Assembly: GCA_963855995.1 (NCBI GenBank)
Contig: OY979726.1
Span: 7,726,701 to 7,790,700, forward strand
DNA length: 64,000 bases
Source of the DNA: Muricea muricata
Taxonomy: Eukaryota; Cnidaria; Anthozoa; Malacalcyonacea; Plexauridae
Direction of reading: 5' to 3'
The notes under the pieces are model-generated. The model had not been told where the DNA came from. It saw only the letters and a list, made by a program, of their open reading frames with translations, and made no database searches. Shown here one piece after another: positions 1 through 12,300 of the stretch. The translations under genes and the position numbers were made by a program. The stretch's first letter is position 1; each line of letters opens with the position of its first letter.

Positions 1-5
1 CATTT

Positions 6-327
6 TAGCACTCAAAACATCATTTTAAGCTCTAAAACGTCGCCGTGATCGATTTGAGACGGCAATTATTGTTGGAAGTCCGAGCATTTTTTTACGCTCA
101 AATCGCTTCGAGAACGCCTAAAACGCGATTTTGATGATTGTAAGAACGTTTCTTTTCAGTCTCAAAGCATGTTGTAGGTTTCTCATTTCAACATGCTATT
201 TTGCTGATGTCGATAGTTTGAGCGCCGAAAACGTGATTGCGGACTTGCTAAGTTCTCCAATTTCGATTTAGAAGCTGTCTTTTAGGTCCGCGCTTGCAAT
301 ATATCATTGGGCTCAACTCGTTCATTT
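6..327 (+). repeat. Reference monomer (subtype A), 322 bp
   Basis: This is the first complete unit and is used here as the reference. By hand count positions 1-322 contain 64 C and 65 G (40% G+C) and 22 CpG. In order it holds a conserved block (CACTCAAAACATC to GATCGATTTGAGAC), a variable stretch at about 60-85, the conserved TTACGCTCAAATC, an AACGCCTAAAACGCG element, the dyad at 166-197, the conserved GCTGATGTCGATAG, the variable CGTGATTGCGG/CATGATT site, the conserved CCAATTTCGATTTAGAAG, and a variable tail at about 285-315. Subtype A is marked by CAATTATTGTTGGAAG, a T7 run and tail GGTCCGCGCTTG. Near-identical A units recur at 1297, 8721, 22278, 25182, 34866 and 40353. Confidence 0.95.
166..197. 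other. Conserved dyad element, 9 bp arms with a 14 bp spacer
   Basis: AGCATGTTG at 166-174 and CAACATGCT at 189-197 are exact reverse complements, separated by 14 bp (TAGGTTTCTCATTT). The element recurs at the same place in the monomer. Subtypes A, E, J, L and H-type units with CAAAGCATG keep all nine pairs; B and D keep the inner eight (GCATGTTG/CAACATGC). Subtype C (AGAATGTTG), F and G (GCACGTTG) and I (GCATGCTG) carry a mismatch. It could be a cruciform-forming site or a binding site for a dimeric protein. The symmetry is seen directly; any function is inference. Confidence 0.8.
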
Positions 328-973
328 TAGCACTCAAAACATCATTTTAAGCTCTAAAACGTCGCCGTGATCGATTTGAGACGGCAATTGTTAGTAGGCA
401 GTCTGAGCATGTTTTTACGCTCAAATCGCTTCCAGAATGCCTAAAACGCGATTTTGATGATTGTAAGAGCGTTTCTTTTCAGTGTCAATGCATGTTGTAG
501 GTTTCTCATTTCAACATGCTATTTTGCTGATGTCGATAGTTTGAGCGCCGAAAACATGATTGCGGACATGCTAAGTTCTCCAATTTCGATTTAGAAGCTG
601 TCTTTTAGATACGCAATTTCAATGTATCATTGTGCTCAACTCGTTCTTTTTAGCACTCAAAACATAATTTTAAGCTCTAAAACGTCGCCGTGATCGATTT
701 GAGACGGATATTTTTAGTTTGGAGTCTGAGCATGTTTTTACGCTCAAATCGCTTCGAGAACGCCTAAAACGCGACTTTGATGATTGTAAGAGCGTTTCTT
801 TTCAGTGTCAAAGAATGTTGTAGGTTTCTCATTTCAACATGCTATTTTGCTGATGTCGATAGTTTGAGCGCCGAAAACGTGATTGAAGACTTGCTAAGTT
901 CTCCAATTTCGATTTAGAAGCTGTCTTTTAGGTCCGCGATTGCAATATATCATTGGGCTCAACTCGTTCATTT

Positions 974-2909
974 TAGCACTCAAAACAACATTTTAAGCTC
1001 TAAAACGTCGCCGTGATCGATTTGAGACGGATATTTTTAGTTGGAAGTTCGAGCATGTTTTTACGCTCAAATCGCTTCCAGAACGCCTAAAACGCGATTT
1101 TGATGATTGTAAGAGCGTTTCTTTTCAGTGTCAATGCATGTTGTAGGTTTCTCATTTCAACATGCTATTTTGCTGATGTCGATAGTTTGAGCGCCGAAAA
1201 CGTGATTGCGGACTTGCTAAGTTCTCCAATTTCGATTTAGAAGCTGTTTCTTAGGTCCACGATTGCAATATATCATTGGGCTCAACTCGTTCATTTTAGC
1301 ACTCAAAACATCATTTTAAGCTCTAAAACGTCGCCGTGATCGATTTGAGACGGCAATTATTGTTGGAAGTCCGAGCATTTTTTTACGCTCAAATCGCTTC
1401 GAGAACGCCTAAAACGCGATTTTGATGATTGTAAGAACGTTTCTTTTCAGTCTCAAAGCATGTTGTAGGTTTCTCATTTCAACATGCTATTTTGCTGATG
1501 TCGATAGTTTGAGCGCCGAAAACGTGATTGCGGACTTGCTAAGTTCTCCAATTTCGATTTAGAAGCTGTCTTTTAGGTCCGCGCTTGCAATATATCATTG
1601 GGCTCAACTCGTTCATTTTAGCACTCAAAACATCATTTTAAGCTCTAAAACGTCGCCGTGATCGATTTGAGACCGATATTTTTAGATTGCAGTCCGAGCA
1701 TTTTTTTACGCTCAAATCAATTCCAGAACGCCTAAAACGCGATTTTGATGATTGTAAGAACGTTTCTTTTCAGTCTCAAAGCATGTTGTAGGTTTCTCAT
1801 TTCAACATGCTATTTTGCTGATGTCGATAGTTTGAGCGCCGAAAACGTGATTGCGGACTTGCTAAGTTTTCTAATTTCGATTTAGAAGCTGTCTTTTAGG
1901 TCCGCGATTGCAATATATCATTGGGCTCAACTCGTTCATTTTAGCACTCAAAACATCATTTTAAGCTCTAAAACGTCGCCGTGATCGATTTGAGACGGCA
2001 ATTTTTAGTTGGCAGTCCGAGCATGTTTTTACGCTCAAATCGCTTCCAGAATGCCTAAAACGCGATTTTGATGATTGTAAGAGCGTTTCTTTTCAGTGTC
2101 AATGCATGTTGTAGGTTTCTCATTTCAACATGCTATTTTGCTGATGTCGATAGTTTGAGCGCCGAAAACGTGATTGCGGACTTGCTAAGTCCTCCAATTT
2201 CGATTTAGAAGCTGTCTTTTAGGTCCACGATTGCAATATATCATTGGGCTCAACTCGTACTTTTTAGCACTCAAGACATCATTTTAAGCTCTAAAACGTC
2301 GCCGTGATCGATTTGAGACGGCAATTATTGTTGGCAGTCCGAGCATTTTTTTACGCTCAAATCGCTTCGAGAACACCTAAAACGTGATTTTGATTATTGT
2401 AAGAGCGTTTCTTTTCAGTCTCAATGCACGTTGTAGGTTTGTAATTTCAACATGTTATTTTGCTGATGTCGATAGTTTGAGCGCCGAAAACATGATTGCG
2501 AAAATGCTAAGTTCTCCAATTTCGATTTAGAAGCTGTCTTTTAGATACGCGATTTCAATATATCATTGTGCTCAACTCGTTCTTTTTAGCAATCAAAACA
2601 TCATTTTAAGCTCTAAAACGTCGCCGTGATCGATTTGAGACGGATATTTTTAGTTTGGAGTCTGAGCATGTTTTTACGCTCAAATCGCTTCGAGAACGCC
2701 TAAAACGCGACTTTGATGATTGTAAGAGCGTTTGTTTTCAGTGTCAAAGCATGTTGTAGGTTTCTCATTTCAACATGCTATTTTGCTGATGTCGATAGTT
2801 TGAGCACCGAAAACGTGATTGAAGACTTGCTAAGTTCTCCAATTTCGATTTAGAAGCTGTCTTTTAGGTCCGCGATTGCAATATATCATTGGGCTCAACT
2901 CGTTCATTT
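974..2909 (+). repeat. Six-monomer block D-A-E-B'-F-C', copy 1
   Basis: Units start at 974 (D), 1297 (A), 1619 (E), 1942 (B'), 2265 (F) and 2587 (C'). The same order recurs from 21955, 24859, 34543 and 40030, with the D-to-F distance exactly 1291 bp in all five copies. This copy has small private changes, such as ACAACAT near 989, GAAGTTCGAG near 1046 and TAGATTGCAG near 1683. The block behaves as one unit of amplification, larger than the monomer. It is followed by an extra C-like unit at 2910. Confidence 0.9.
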
Positions 2910-5168
2910 TAGCACTCAAAACATCATTTTAAGCTCTAAAACGTCGCCGTGATCGATTTGAGACGGATATTTTTAGTTGGCAGTCTGAGCATGTTTTTAC
3001 GCTCAAATCGCTTCGAGAACGCCTAAAACGCGACTTTGATGATTGTAAGAGCGTTTCTTTTCAGTGTGAAAGCATGTTGTAGGTTTCTCATTTCAACATG
3101 CTATTTTGCTGATGTCGATAGTTTGAGCACCGAAAACGTGATTGAAGACTTGCTAAGTTCTCCAATTTCGATTTAGAAGCTGTCTTTTAGGTCCGCGATT
3201 GCAATATATCATTGGGCTCAACTCGTTCATTTTAGCACTCAAAACATCATTTTAAGCTCTAAAACGTCGCCGTGATCGATTTGAGACGGATATTTTTAGT
3301 TGGAAGTCCGAGCATGTTTTTACGCTCAAATCGCTTCCAGAACGCCTAAAACGCGATTTTGATGATTGTAAGAGCGTTTCTTTTCAGTGTCAATGCATGT
3401 TGTAGGTTTCTCATTTCAACATGCTATTTTGCTGATGTCGATAGTTTGAGCGCCGAAAACGTGATTGCGGACTTGCTAAGTTCTCCAATTTCGATTTAGA
3501 AGCTGTTTCTTAGGTCCACGATTGCAATATATCATTGGGCTCAACTCGTTCATTTTAGCACTCAAAACATCATTTTAAGCTCTAAAACGCCCCCGCGATC
3601 GATTTGAGACGGCAATTATTGTTGGAAGTCCGAGCATTTTTTTACGCTCAAATCGCTTCGAGAACGCCTAAAACGCGATTTTGATTCTTGTAAGAGCGTT
3701 TCTTTTCAGTCTCAATGCACGTTGTAGGTTTCTAATTTCAACATGCTATTTTGCTGATGTCGATAGTTTGAGCGCCGAAAACATGATTTCGGACATGCTA
3801 AGTTCTCCAATTTCGATTTAGAAGCTGTCTTTTACATACGCGATTTCAATATATCATTGTGCTCAACTCGTTCTTTTTAGCACTCAAAACATCATTTTAA
3901 GCTCTAAAACGTCGCCGTGATCGATTTGAGACGGATATTTTTAGTTTGCAGTCTGAGCATGTTTTTACGCTCAAATCGCTTGGAGAACGCCTAAAACGCG
4001 ATTTTGATGATTGTAAGAACGTTTCTTTTCAGTCTCAAAGCATGTTGTAGGTTTCTCATTTCAACATGCTATTTTGCTGATGTCGATAGTTTGAGCGCCG
4101 AAAACGTGATTGAAGACTTGCTAAGTTCTCCAATTTCGATTTAGAAGCTGTCTTTTAGGTCCGCGATTGCAATATATCATTGGGCTCAACTCGTTCATTT
4201 TAGCACTCAAAACATCATTTTAAGCTCTAAAACGTCGCCGTGATCGATTTGAGACGGATATTTTTAGTTGGAAGTCCGAGCATGTTTTTACGCTCAAATC
4301 GCTTCCAGAACGCCTAAAACGCGATTTTGATGATTGTAAGAGCGTTTCTTTTTAGTGTCAATGCATGTTGTAGGTTTCTCATTTCAACATGCTATTTTGC
4401 TGATGTCGATAGTTTGAGCGCCGAAAACGTGATTGCGGACTTGCTAAGTTCTCCAATTTCGATTTAGAAGCTGTTTCTTAGGTCCACGATTGCAATATAT
4501 CATTGGGCTCAATTCGTTCATTTTAGCACTCAAAACATCATTTTAAGCTCTAAAACGCCGCCGTGATCGATTTGAGACGGCAATTATTGTTGGAAGTCCG
4601 AGCATTTTTTTACGCTCAAATCGCTTCGAGAACGCCTAAAACGCGATTTTGATTATTGTAAGAGCGTTTCTTTTCAGTCTCAATGCACGTTGTAGGTTTC
4701 TAATTTCAACATGCTATTTTGCTGATGTCGATAGTTTGAGCGCCGAAAACATGATTTCGGACATGCTAAGTTCTCCAATTTCGATTTAGAAGCTGTCTTT
4801 TACATACGCGATTTCAATATATCATTGTGCTCAACTCGTTCTTTTTAGCACTCAAAACATCATTTTAAGCTCTAAAACGTCGCCGTGATCGATTTGAGAC
4901 GGATATTTTTAGTTTGCAGTCTGAGCATGTTTTTACGCTCAAATCGCTTGGAGAACGCCTAAAACGCGATTTTGATGATTGTAAGAACGTTTCTTTTCAG
5001 TCTCAAAGCATGTTGTAGGTTTCTCATTTCAACATGCTATTTTGCTGATGTCGATAGTTTGAGCGCCGAAAACGTGATTGCGGACTTGCTAAGTTCTCCA
5101 ATTTCGATTTAGAAGCTGTCTTTTAGGTCCGCGCTTGCAATATATCATTGGGCTCAACTCGTTCATTT
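2910..5168 (+). repeat. C-like monomer followed by a D-G-H trimer in two tandem copies
   Basis: The unit at 2910 is a C body with a TTGGCAGTCTGAG head. D, G and H units follow at 3233, 3556 and 3878, then again at 4201, 4524 and 4846. The diagnostic GTTTCTTAGG of the D units recurs at 3505 and 4473, an offset of 968 bp (three monomers). G units here read GCCCCCGCG (3589) and GCCGCCG (4557) instead of GTCGCCG. H units have GCTTGGAG. The two H units end differently: the first has GATTGAAGAC and GGTCCGCGATTG, the second GATTGCGGAC and GGTCCGCGCTTG, so the second was exchanged or converted downstream of about 5080. Confidence 0.85.
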
Positions 5169-8074
5169 TAGCACTCAAAACATCATTTTAAGCTCTAAAA
5201 CGTCGCCGTGATCGATTTGAGACCGATATTTTTAGTTTGCAGTCCGAGCATTTTTTTACGCTCAAATCAATTCCAGAACGCCTAAAACGCGATTTTGATG
5301 ATTGTAAGAACGTTTCTTTTCAGTCTCAAAGCATGTTGTAGGTTTCTCATTTCAACATGCTATTTTGCTGATGTCGATAGTTTGAGCGCCGAAAACGTGA
5401 TTGCGGACTTGCTAAGTTTTCTAATTTCGATTTAGAAGCTGTCTTTTAGGTCCGCGCTTGCAATATATCATTGGGCTCAACTCGTTCATTTTAGCACTCA
5501 AAACATCATTTTAAGCTCTAAAACGTCGCCGTGATCGATTTGAGACCGATATTTTTAGTTTGCAGTCCGAGCATTTTTTTACGCTCAAATCAATTCCAGA
5601 ACGCCTAAAACGCGATTTTGATGATTGTAAGAACGTTTCTTTTCAGTCTCAAAGCATGTTGTAGGTTTCTCATTTCAACATGCTATTTTGCTGATGTCGA
5701 TAGTTTGAGCGCCGAAAACGTGATTGCGGACTTGCTAAGTTTTCTAATTTCGATTTAGAAGCTGTCTTTTAGGTCCGCGATTGCAATATATCATTGGGCT
5801 CAACTCGTTCATTTTAGCACTCAAAACATCATTTTAAGCTCTAAAAGGTCGCCGTGATCGATTTGAGACGGCAATTTTTAGTTGGCAGTCCGAGCATGTT
5901 TTTACGCTCAAATCGCTTCCAGAATGCCTAAAACGCGATTTTGATGATTGTAAGAGCGTTTCTTTTCAGTGTCAATGCATGTTGTAGGTTTCTCATTTCA
6001 ACATGCTATTTTGCTGATGTCGATAGTTTGAGCGCCGAAAACATGATTGCGGACATGCTAAGTTCTCCAATTTCGATTTAGAAGCTGTCTTTTAGATACG
6101 CAATTTCAATATATCATTGTGCTCAACTCGTTCTTTTTAGCACTCAAAACATCATTTTAAGCTCTAAAACGTCGCCGTGATCGATTTGAGACGGATATTT
6201 TAGTTTGCAGTCTGAGCATGTTTTTACGCTCAAATCGCTTCGAGAACGCCTAAAACGCGATTTTGATGATTGTAAGAACGTTTCTTTTCAGTCTAAAAGC
6301 ATGCTATAAGTTTCTCATTTCAACATGCTATTTTGCTGATGTCGATAGTTTGAGCGCTGAAAACGTGACTGCGGACTTGCTAAGTTCTCCAATTTCGATT
6401 TAGAAGCTGTCTTTTAGGTCCGCGATTGCAATATATCATTGGGCTCAACTCGTTCATTTTAGCACTCAAAACATCATTTTAAGCTCTAAAACGTCGCCGT
6501 GATCGATTTGAGACCGATATTTTTAGTTTGCAGTCCGAGCATTTTTTTACGCTCAAATCAATTCCAGAACGCCTAAAACGCGATTTTGATGATTGTAAGA
6601 AGGTTTCTTTTCAGTCTCAAAGCATGTTGTAGGTTTCTCATTTCAACATGCTATTTTGCTGATGTCGATAGTTTGAGCGCCGAAAACGTGATTGCGGACT
6701 TGCTAAGTTTTCTAATTTCGATTTAGAAGCTGTCTTTTAGGTCCGCGATTGCAATATATCATTGAGCTCAACTCGTTCATTTTAGCACTCAAAACATCAT
6801 TTTAAGCTCTAAAAGGTCGCCGTGATAGATTTGAGACGGCAATTTTTAGTTGGCAGTACGAGCATGTTTTTACGCTCAAATCGCTTCCAGAATGCCTAAA
6901 ACGCGATTTTGATGATTGTAAGAGCGTTTCTTTTCAGTGTCAATGCATGTTGTAGGTTTCTCATTTCAACATGCTATTTTGCTGATGTCGATAGTTTGAG
7001 CGCCGAAAACATGATTGCGGACATGCTAAGTTCTCCAATTTCGATTTAGAAGCTGTCTTTTAGATACGCAATTTCAATATATCATTGTGCTCAACTCGTT
7101 CTTTTTAGCACTCAAAACATCATTTTAAGCTCTAAAACGTCGCCGTGATCGATTTGAGACGGATATTTTTAGTTTGCAGTCTGAGCATGTTTTTACGCTC
7201 AAATCGCTTCGAGAACGCCTAAAACGCGATTTTGATGATTGTAAGAACGTTTCTTTTCAGTCTAAAAGCATGCTATAAGTTTCTCATTTCAACATGCTAT
7301 TTTGCTGATGTCGATAGTTTGAGCGCTGAAAACGTGACTGCGGACTTGCTAAGTTCTCCAATTTCGATTTAGAAGCTGTCTTTTAGGTCCGCGCTTGCAA
7401 TATATCATTGGGCTCAACTCGTTCATTTTAGCACTCAAAACATCATTTTAAGCTCTAAAACGTCGCCGTGATCGATTTGAGACCGATATTTTTAGTTTGC
7501 AGTCCGAGCATTTTTTTACGCTCAAATCAATTCCAGAACGCCTAAAACGCGATTTTGATGATTGTAAGAACGTTTCTTTTCAGTCTCAAAGCATGTTGTA
7601 GATTTCTCATTTCAACATGCTATTTTGCTGATGTCGATAGTTTGAGCGCCGAAAACGTGATTGCGGACTTGCTAAGTTTTCTAATTTCGATTTAGAAGCT
7701 GTCTTTTAGGTCCGCGATTGCAATATATCATTGGGCTCAACTCGTTCATTTTAGCACTCAAAACATCATTTTAAGCTCTAAAACGTCGCCGTGATCGATT
7801 TGAGACGGCAATTTTTAGTTGGCAGTCCGAGCATGTTTTTACGCTCAAATCGCTTCCAGAATGCCTAAAACGCGATTTTGATGATTGTAAGAGCGTTTCT
7901 TTTCAGTGTCAATGCATGTTGTAGGTTTCTCATTTCAACATGCTATTTTGCTGATGTCGATAGTTTGAGCGCCGAAAACATGATTGCGGACATGCTAAGT
8001 TCTCCAATTTCGATTTAGAAGCTGTCTTTTAGATACGCAATTTCAATATATCATTGTGCTCAACTCGTTCTTTT
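5169..8074 (+). repeat. E-B-I trimeric higher-order repeat (968-969 bp)
   Basis: An extra E unit at 5169 is followed by E-B-I (5492, 5815, 6138), E-B-I (6460, 6783, 7106) and E-B (7429, 7752). The B-unit marker CTAAAAGGTC lies at 5841 and 6809 (offset 968 bp); its counterpart in the third B at 7778 reads CTAAAACGTC. The first I unit has lost one T in GATATTTTAG near 6200, which makes that trimer 1 bp shorter. I units carry AAAAGCATGCTATAAG, GAGCGCTG and GTGACTGCGG. A near-identical run recurs at 18726-20662. Confidence 0.88.
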
Positions 8075-9365
8075 TAGCACTCAAAACATCATTTTAAGCT
8101 CTAAAACGTCGCCGTGATCGATTTGAGACGGATATTTTTAGTTTGGAGTCTGAGCATGTTTTTACGCTCAAATCGCTTCGAGAACGCCTAAAACGCGACT
8201 TTGATGATTGTAAGAGCGTTTCTTTTCAGTGTCAAAGAATGTTGTAGGTTTCTCATTTCAACATGCTATTTTGCTGATGTCGATAGTTTGAGCACCGAAA
8301 ACGTGATTGAAGACTTGCTAAGTTCTCCAATTTCGATTTAGAAGCTGTCTTTTAGGTCCGCGATTGCAATACATCATTGGGCTCAACTCGTTCATTTTAG
8401 CACTCAAAACATCATTTTAAGCTCTAAAACGTCGCCGTGATTGATTTGAGACGGATATTTTTAGTTGGAAGTCCGAGCATGTTTTTACGCTCAAATCGCT
8501 TCCAGAACGCCTAAAACGCGATTTTGATGATTGTAAGAGCGTTTCTTTTCAGTGTCAATGCATGTTGTAGGTTTCTCATTTCAACATGCTATTTTGCTGA
8601 TGTCGATAGTTTGAGCGCCGAAAACGTGATTGCGGACTTGCTAAGTTCTCCAATTTCGATTTAGAAGCTGTTTCTTAGGTCCACGATTGCAATATATCAT
8701 TGGGCTCAACTCGTTCATTTTAGCACTCAAAACATCATTTTAAGCTCTAAAACGTCGCCGTGATCGATTTGAGACGGCAATTATTGTTGGAAGTCCGAGC
8801 ATTTTTTTACGCTCAAATCGCTTCGAGAACGCCTAAAACGCGATTTTGATGATTGTAAGAACGTTTCTTTTCAGTCTCAAAGCATGTTGTAGGTTTCTCA
8901 TTTCAACATGCTATTTTGCTGATGTCGATAGTTTGAGCGCCGAAAACGTGATTGCGGACTTGCTAAGTTCTCCAATTTCGATTTAGAAGCTGTCTTTTAG
9001 GTCCGCGCTTGCAATATATCATTGGGCTCAACTCGTTCATTTTAGCACTCAAAACATCATTTTAAGCTCTAAAACGTCGCCGTGATCGATTTGAGACCGA
9101 TATTTTTAGTTTGCAGTCCGAGCATTTTTTTACGCTCAAATCAATTCCAGAACGCCTAAAACGTGATTTTGATGATTGTAAGAACGTTTCTTTTCAGTCT
9201 CAAAGCATGTTGTAGGTTTCTCATTTCAACATGCTATTTTGCTGATGTCGATAGTTTGAGCGCCGAAAACGTGATTGCGGACTTGCTAAGTTTTCTAATT
9301 TCGATTTAGAAGCTGTCTTTTAGGTCCGCGATTGCAATATATCATTGGGCTCAACTCGTACTTTT
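8075..9365 (+). repeat. C-D-A-E run lacking the expected B' monomer
   Basis: Units start at 8075 (C), 8398 (D), 8721 (A) and 9043 (E). In the five complete blocks elsewhere, E is followed by B' and then F. Here E, with its GTTTTCTAATTT marker, passes directly into the F unit at 9366 through GTACTTTTTAGCACTCAAGAC. One whole monomer is therefore missing relative to the other copies, with the reading phase of the array preserved. The simplest explanation is an in-register unequal exchange inside the conserved monomer end. Confidence 0.85.
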
Positions 9366-12300
9366 TAGCACTCAAGACATCATTTTAAGCTCTAAAACGT
9401 CGCCGTGATCGATTTGAGACGGCAATTATTGTTGGCAGTCCGAGCATTTTTTTACGCTCAAATCGCTTCGAGAACACCTAAAACGTAATTTTGATTATTG
9501 TAAGAGCGTTTCTTTTCAGTCTCAATGCACGTTGTAGGTTTGTAATTTCAACATGTTATTTTGCTGATGTCGATAGTTTGAGCGCCGAAAACATGATTGC
9601 GAAAATGCTAAGTTCTCCAATTTCGATTTAGAAGCTGTCTTTTAGATACGCGATTTCAATATATCATTGTGCTCAACTCGTTCTTTTTAGCAATCAAAAC
9701 ATCATTTTAAGCTCTAAAACGTCGCCGTGATCGATTTGAGACGGATATTTTTAGTTTGGAGTCTGAGCATGTTTTTACGCTCAAATCGCTTCGAGAACGC
9801 CTAAAACGCGACTTTGATGATTGTAAGAGCGTTTGTTTTCAGTGTCAAAGCATGTTGTAGGTTTCTCATTTCAACATGCTATTTTGCTGATGTCGATAGT
9901 TTGAGCACCGAAAACGTGATTGAAGACTTGCTAAGTTCTCCAATTTCGATTTAGAAGCTGTCTTTTAGGTCCGCGATTGCAATATATCATTGGGCTCAAC
10001 TCGTTCATTTTAGCACTCAAAACATCATTTTAAGCTCTAAAACGTCGCCGTGATCGATTTGAGACGGATATTTTTAGTTGGCAGTCTGAGCATGTTTTTA
10101 GGCTCAAATCGCTTCCAGAACGCCTAAAACGCGATTTTGATGATTGTAAGAGCGTTTCTTTTCAGTGTCAATGCATGTTGTAGGTTTCTCATTTCAACAT
10201 GCTATTTTGCTGATGTCGATAGTTTGAGCGCCGAAACCGTGATTGCGGACTTGCTAAGTTCTCCAATTTCGATTTAGAAGCTGTCTCTTAGGTCCACGAT
10301 TGCAATATATCATTGGGCTCAACTCGTTCATTTTAGCACTCAAAACATCATTTTAAGCTCTAAAACGTCACCGTGATCGATTTGAGACGGCAATTATTGT
10401 TTGAAGTCCGATCATTTTTTTACGCTCAAATCGCTTCGAGAACGCCTAAAACGCGATTTTGATTATTGTAAGAGCGTTTCTTTTCAGTCTCAATGCACGT
10501 TGTAGGTTTCTCATTTCAACATGCTATTTTGCTGATGTCGATAGTTTGAGCGCCGAAAACATGATTTCGGACTTGCTAAGTTCTCCAATTTCGATTTAGA
10601 AGCTGTCTTTTACATACGCGATTTCAATATATCATTGTGCTCAACTCGTTCTTTTTAGCACTCAAAACATCATTTTAAGCTCTAAAACGTCGCCGTGATC
10701 GATTTGAGACGGATATTTTAAGTTTGCAGTCTGAGCATGTTTTTACGCTCAAATCGCTTCGAGAACGCCTAAAACGCGATTTTGATGATTGTAAGAACGT
10801 TTCTTTTCAGTGTCAAAGCATGTTGTAGGTTTCTCATTTCAACATGCTATTTTGCTGATGTCGATAGTTTGAGCGCCGAAAACGTGATTGCGGACTTGCT
10901 AAGTTCTCCAATTTCGATTTAGAAGCTGTGTTTTAGGTCCGCGCTTGCAATATATCATTGGGCTCAACTCGTTCATTTTAGCACTCAAAACATCATTTTA
11001 AGCTCTAAAACGTCGCCGTGATCGATTTGAGACGGATATTTTTAGTTTGCAGTTTGAGCATGTTTTTACGCTCAAATCGCTTCGAGAACGCCTAAAACGC
11101 GATTTTGATGATTGTAAGAACGTTTCTTTTCAGTCTAAAAGCATGCTGTAAGTTTCTCATTTCAAGATGCTATTTTGCTGATGTCGATAGTTTGAGCGCT
11201 GAAAACGTGATTGCGGACTTGCTAAGTTCTCCAATTTCGATTTAGAAGCTGTCTTTTAGGTCCGCGATTTCAATATATCATTGGGCTCAACTCGTACTTT
11301 TTAGCACTCAAAACATCATTTTAAGCTCTAAAACGTCGCCGTGATCGATTTGAGACGGATATTTTTAGTTGGCAGTCTGAGCATGTTTTTACGCTCAAAT
11401 CGCTTCCAGAACGCCTAAAACGCGATTTTGATGATTGTAAGAGCGTTTCTTTTCAGTGTCAATGCATGTTGTAGGTTTCTCATTTCAACATGCTATTTTG
11501 CTTATGTCGATAGTTTGAGCGCCGAAAACGTGATTGCGGACTTGCTAAGTTCTCCAATTTCGATTTAGAAGCTGTCTCTTAGGTCCACGATTGCAATATA
11601 TCATTGGGCTCAACTCGTTCATTTTAGCACTCAAAACATCATTTTAAGCTGTAAAACGTCACCGTGATCGATTTGAGACGGCAATTATTGTTGGAAGTCC
11701 GAGCATTTTTTTACGCTCAAATCGCTTCGAGAACGCCTAAAACGCGATTTTGATTATTGTAAGAGCGTTTCTTTTCAGTCTCAATGCACGTTGTAGGTTT
11801 CTAATTTCAACATGCTATTTTGCTGATGTCGATAGTTTGAGGGCCGAAAACATGATTTCGGACATGCTAAGTTCTCCAATTTCGATTTAGAAGCTGTCTT
11901 TTATATACGCGATTTCAATATATCATTGTGCTCAACTCGTTCTTTTTAGCGCTCAAAACATCATTTTAAGCTCTAAAACGTCGCCGTGATCGATTTGAGA
12001 CAGATATTTTTAGTTTGCAGTCTGAGCATGTTTTTACGCTCAAATCGCTTCCAGAACGCCTAAAACGCGATTTTGATGATTGTAAGAACGTTTCTTTTCA
12101 GTGTCAAAGCATGTTGTAGGTTTCTCATTTCAACATGCTATTTTGCTGATGTCGATAGTTTGAGCGCCGAAAACGTGATTGCGGACTTGCTAAGTTCTCC
12201 AATTTCGATTTAGAAGCTGTGTTTTAGGTCCGCGCTTGCAATATATCATTGAGCTCAACTCGTTCATTTTAGCACTCAAAACATCATTTTAAGCTCTAAA

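Larger units (their letters stand above)
6..973 (+). repeat. Opening trimer A-B-C of the window
   Basis: Three monomers start at 6 (A), 328 (B) and 651 (C). The B unit is a variant: it reads CAATTGTTAGTAGGCAG, the sequence seen again near 57210 and 58503, rather than the usual TTTTTAGTTGGCAG, and has AATGTATC near 621. The C unit has AACATAAT instead of AACATCAT at about 662 and keeps GAGCGCCG where most C units have GAGCACCG. These changes make the three units slightly older or more mixed than the block that follows. No other feature is present. Confidence 0.85.

Noticed and set aside
536-560. CGATA in GATGTCGATAG as an insulator-type (BEAF/DREF-like) site
   Set aside because: Five bases occurring once per monomer are too short to support binding, and the organism is unknown.
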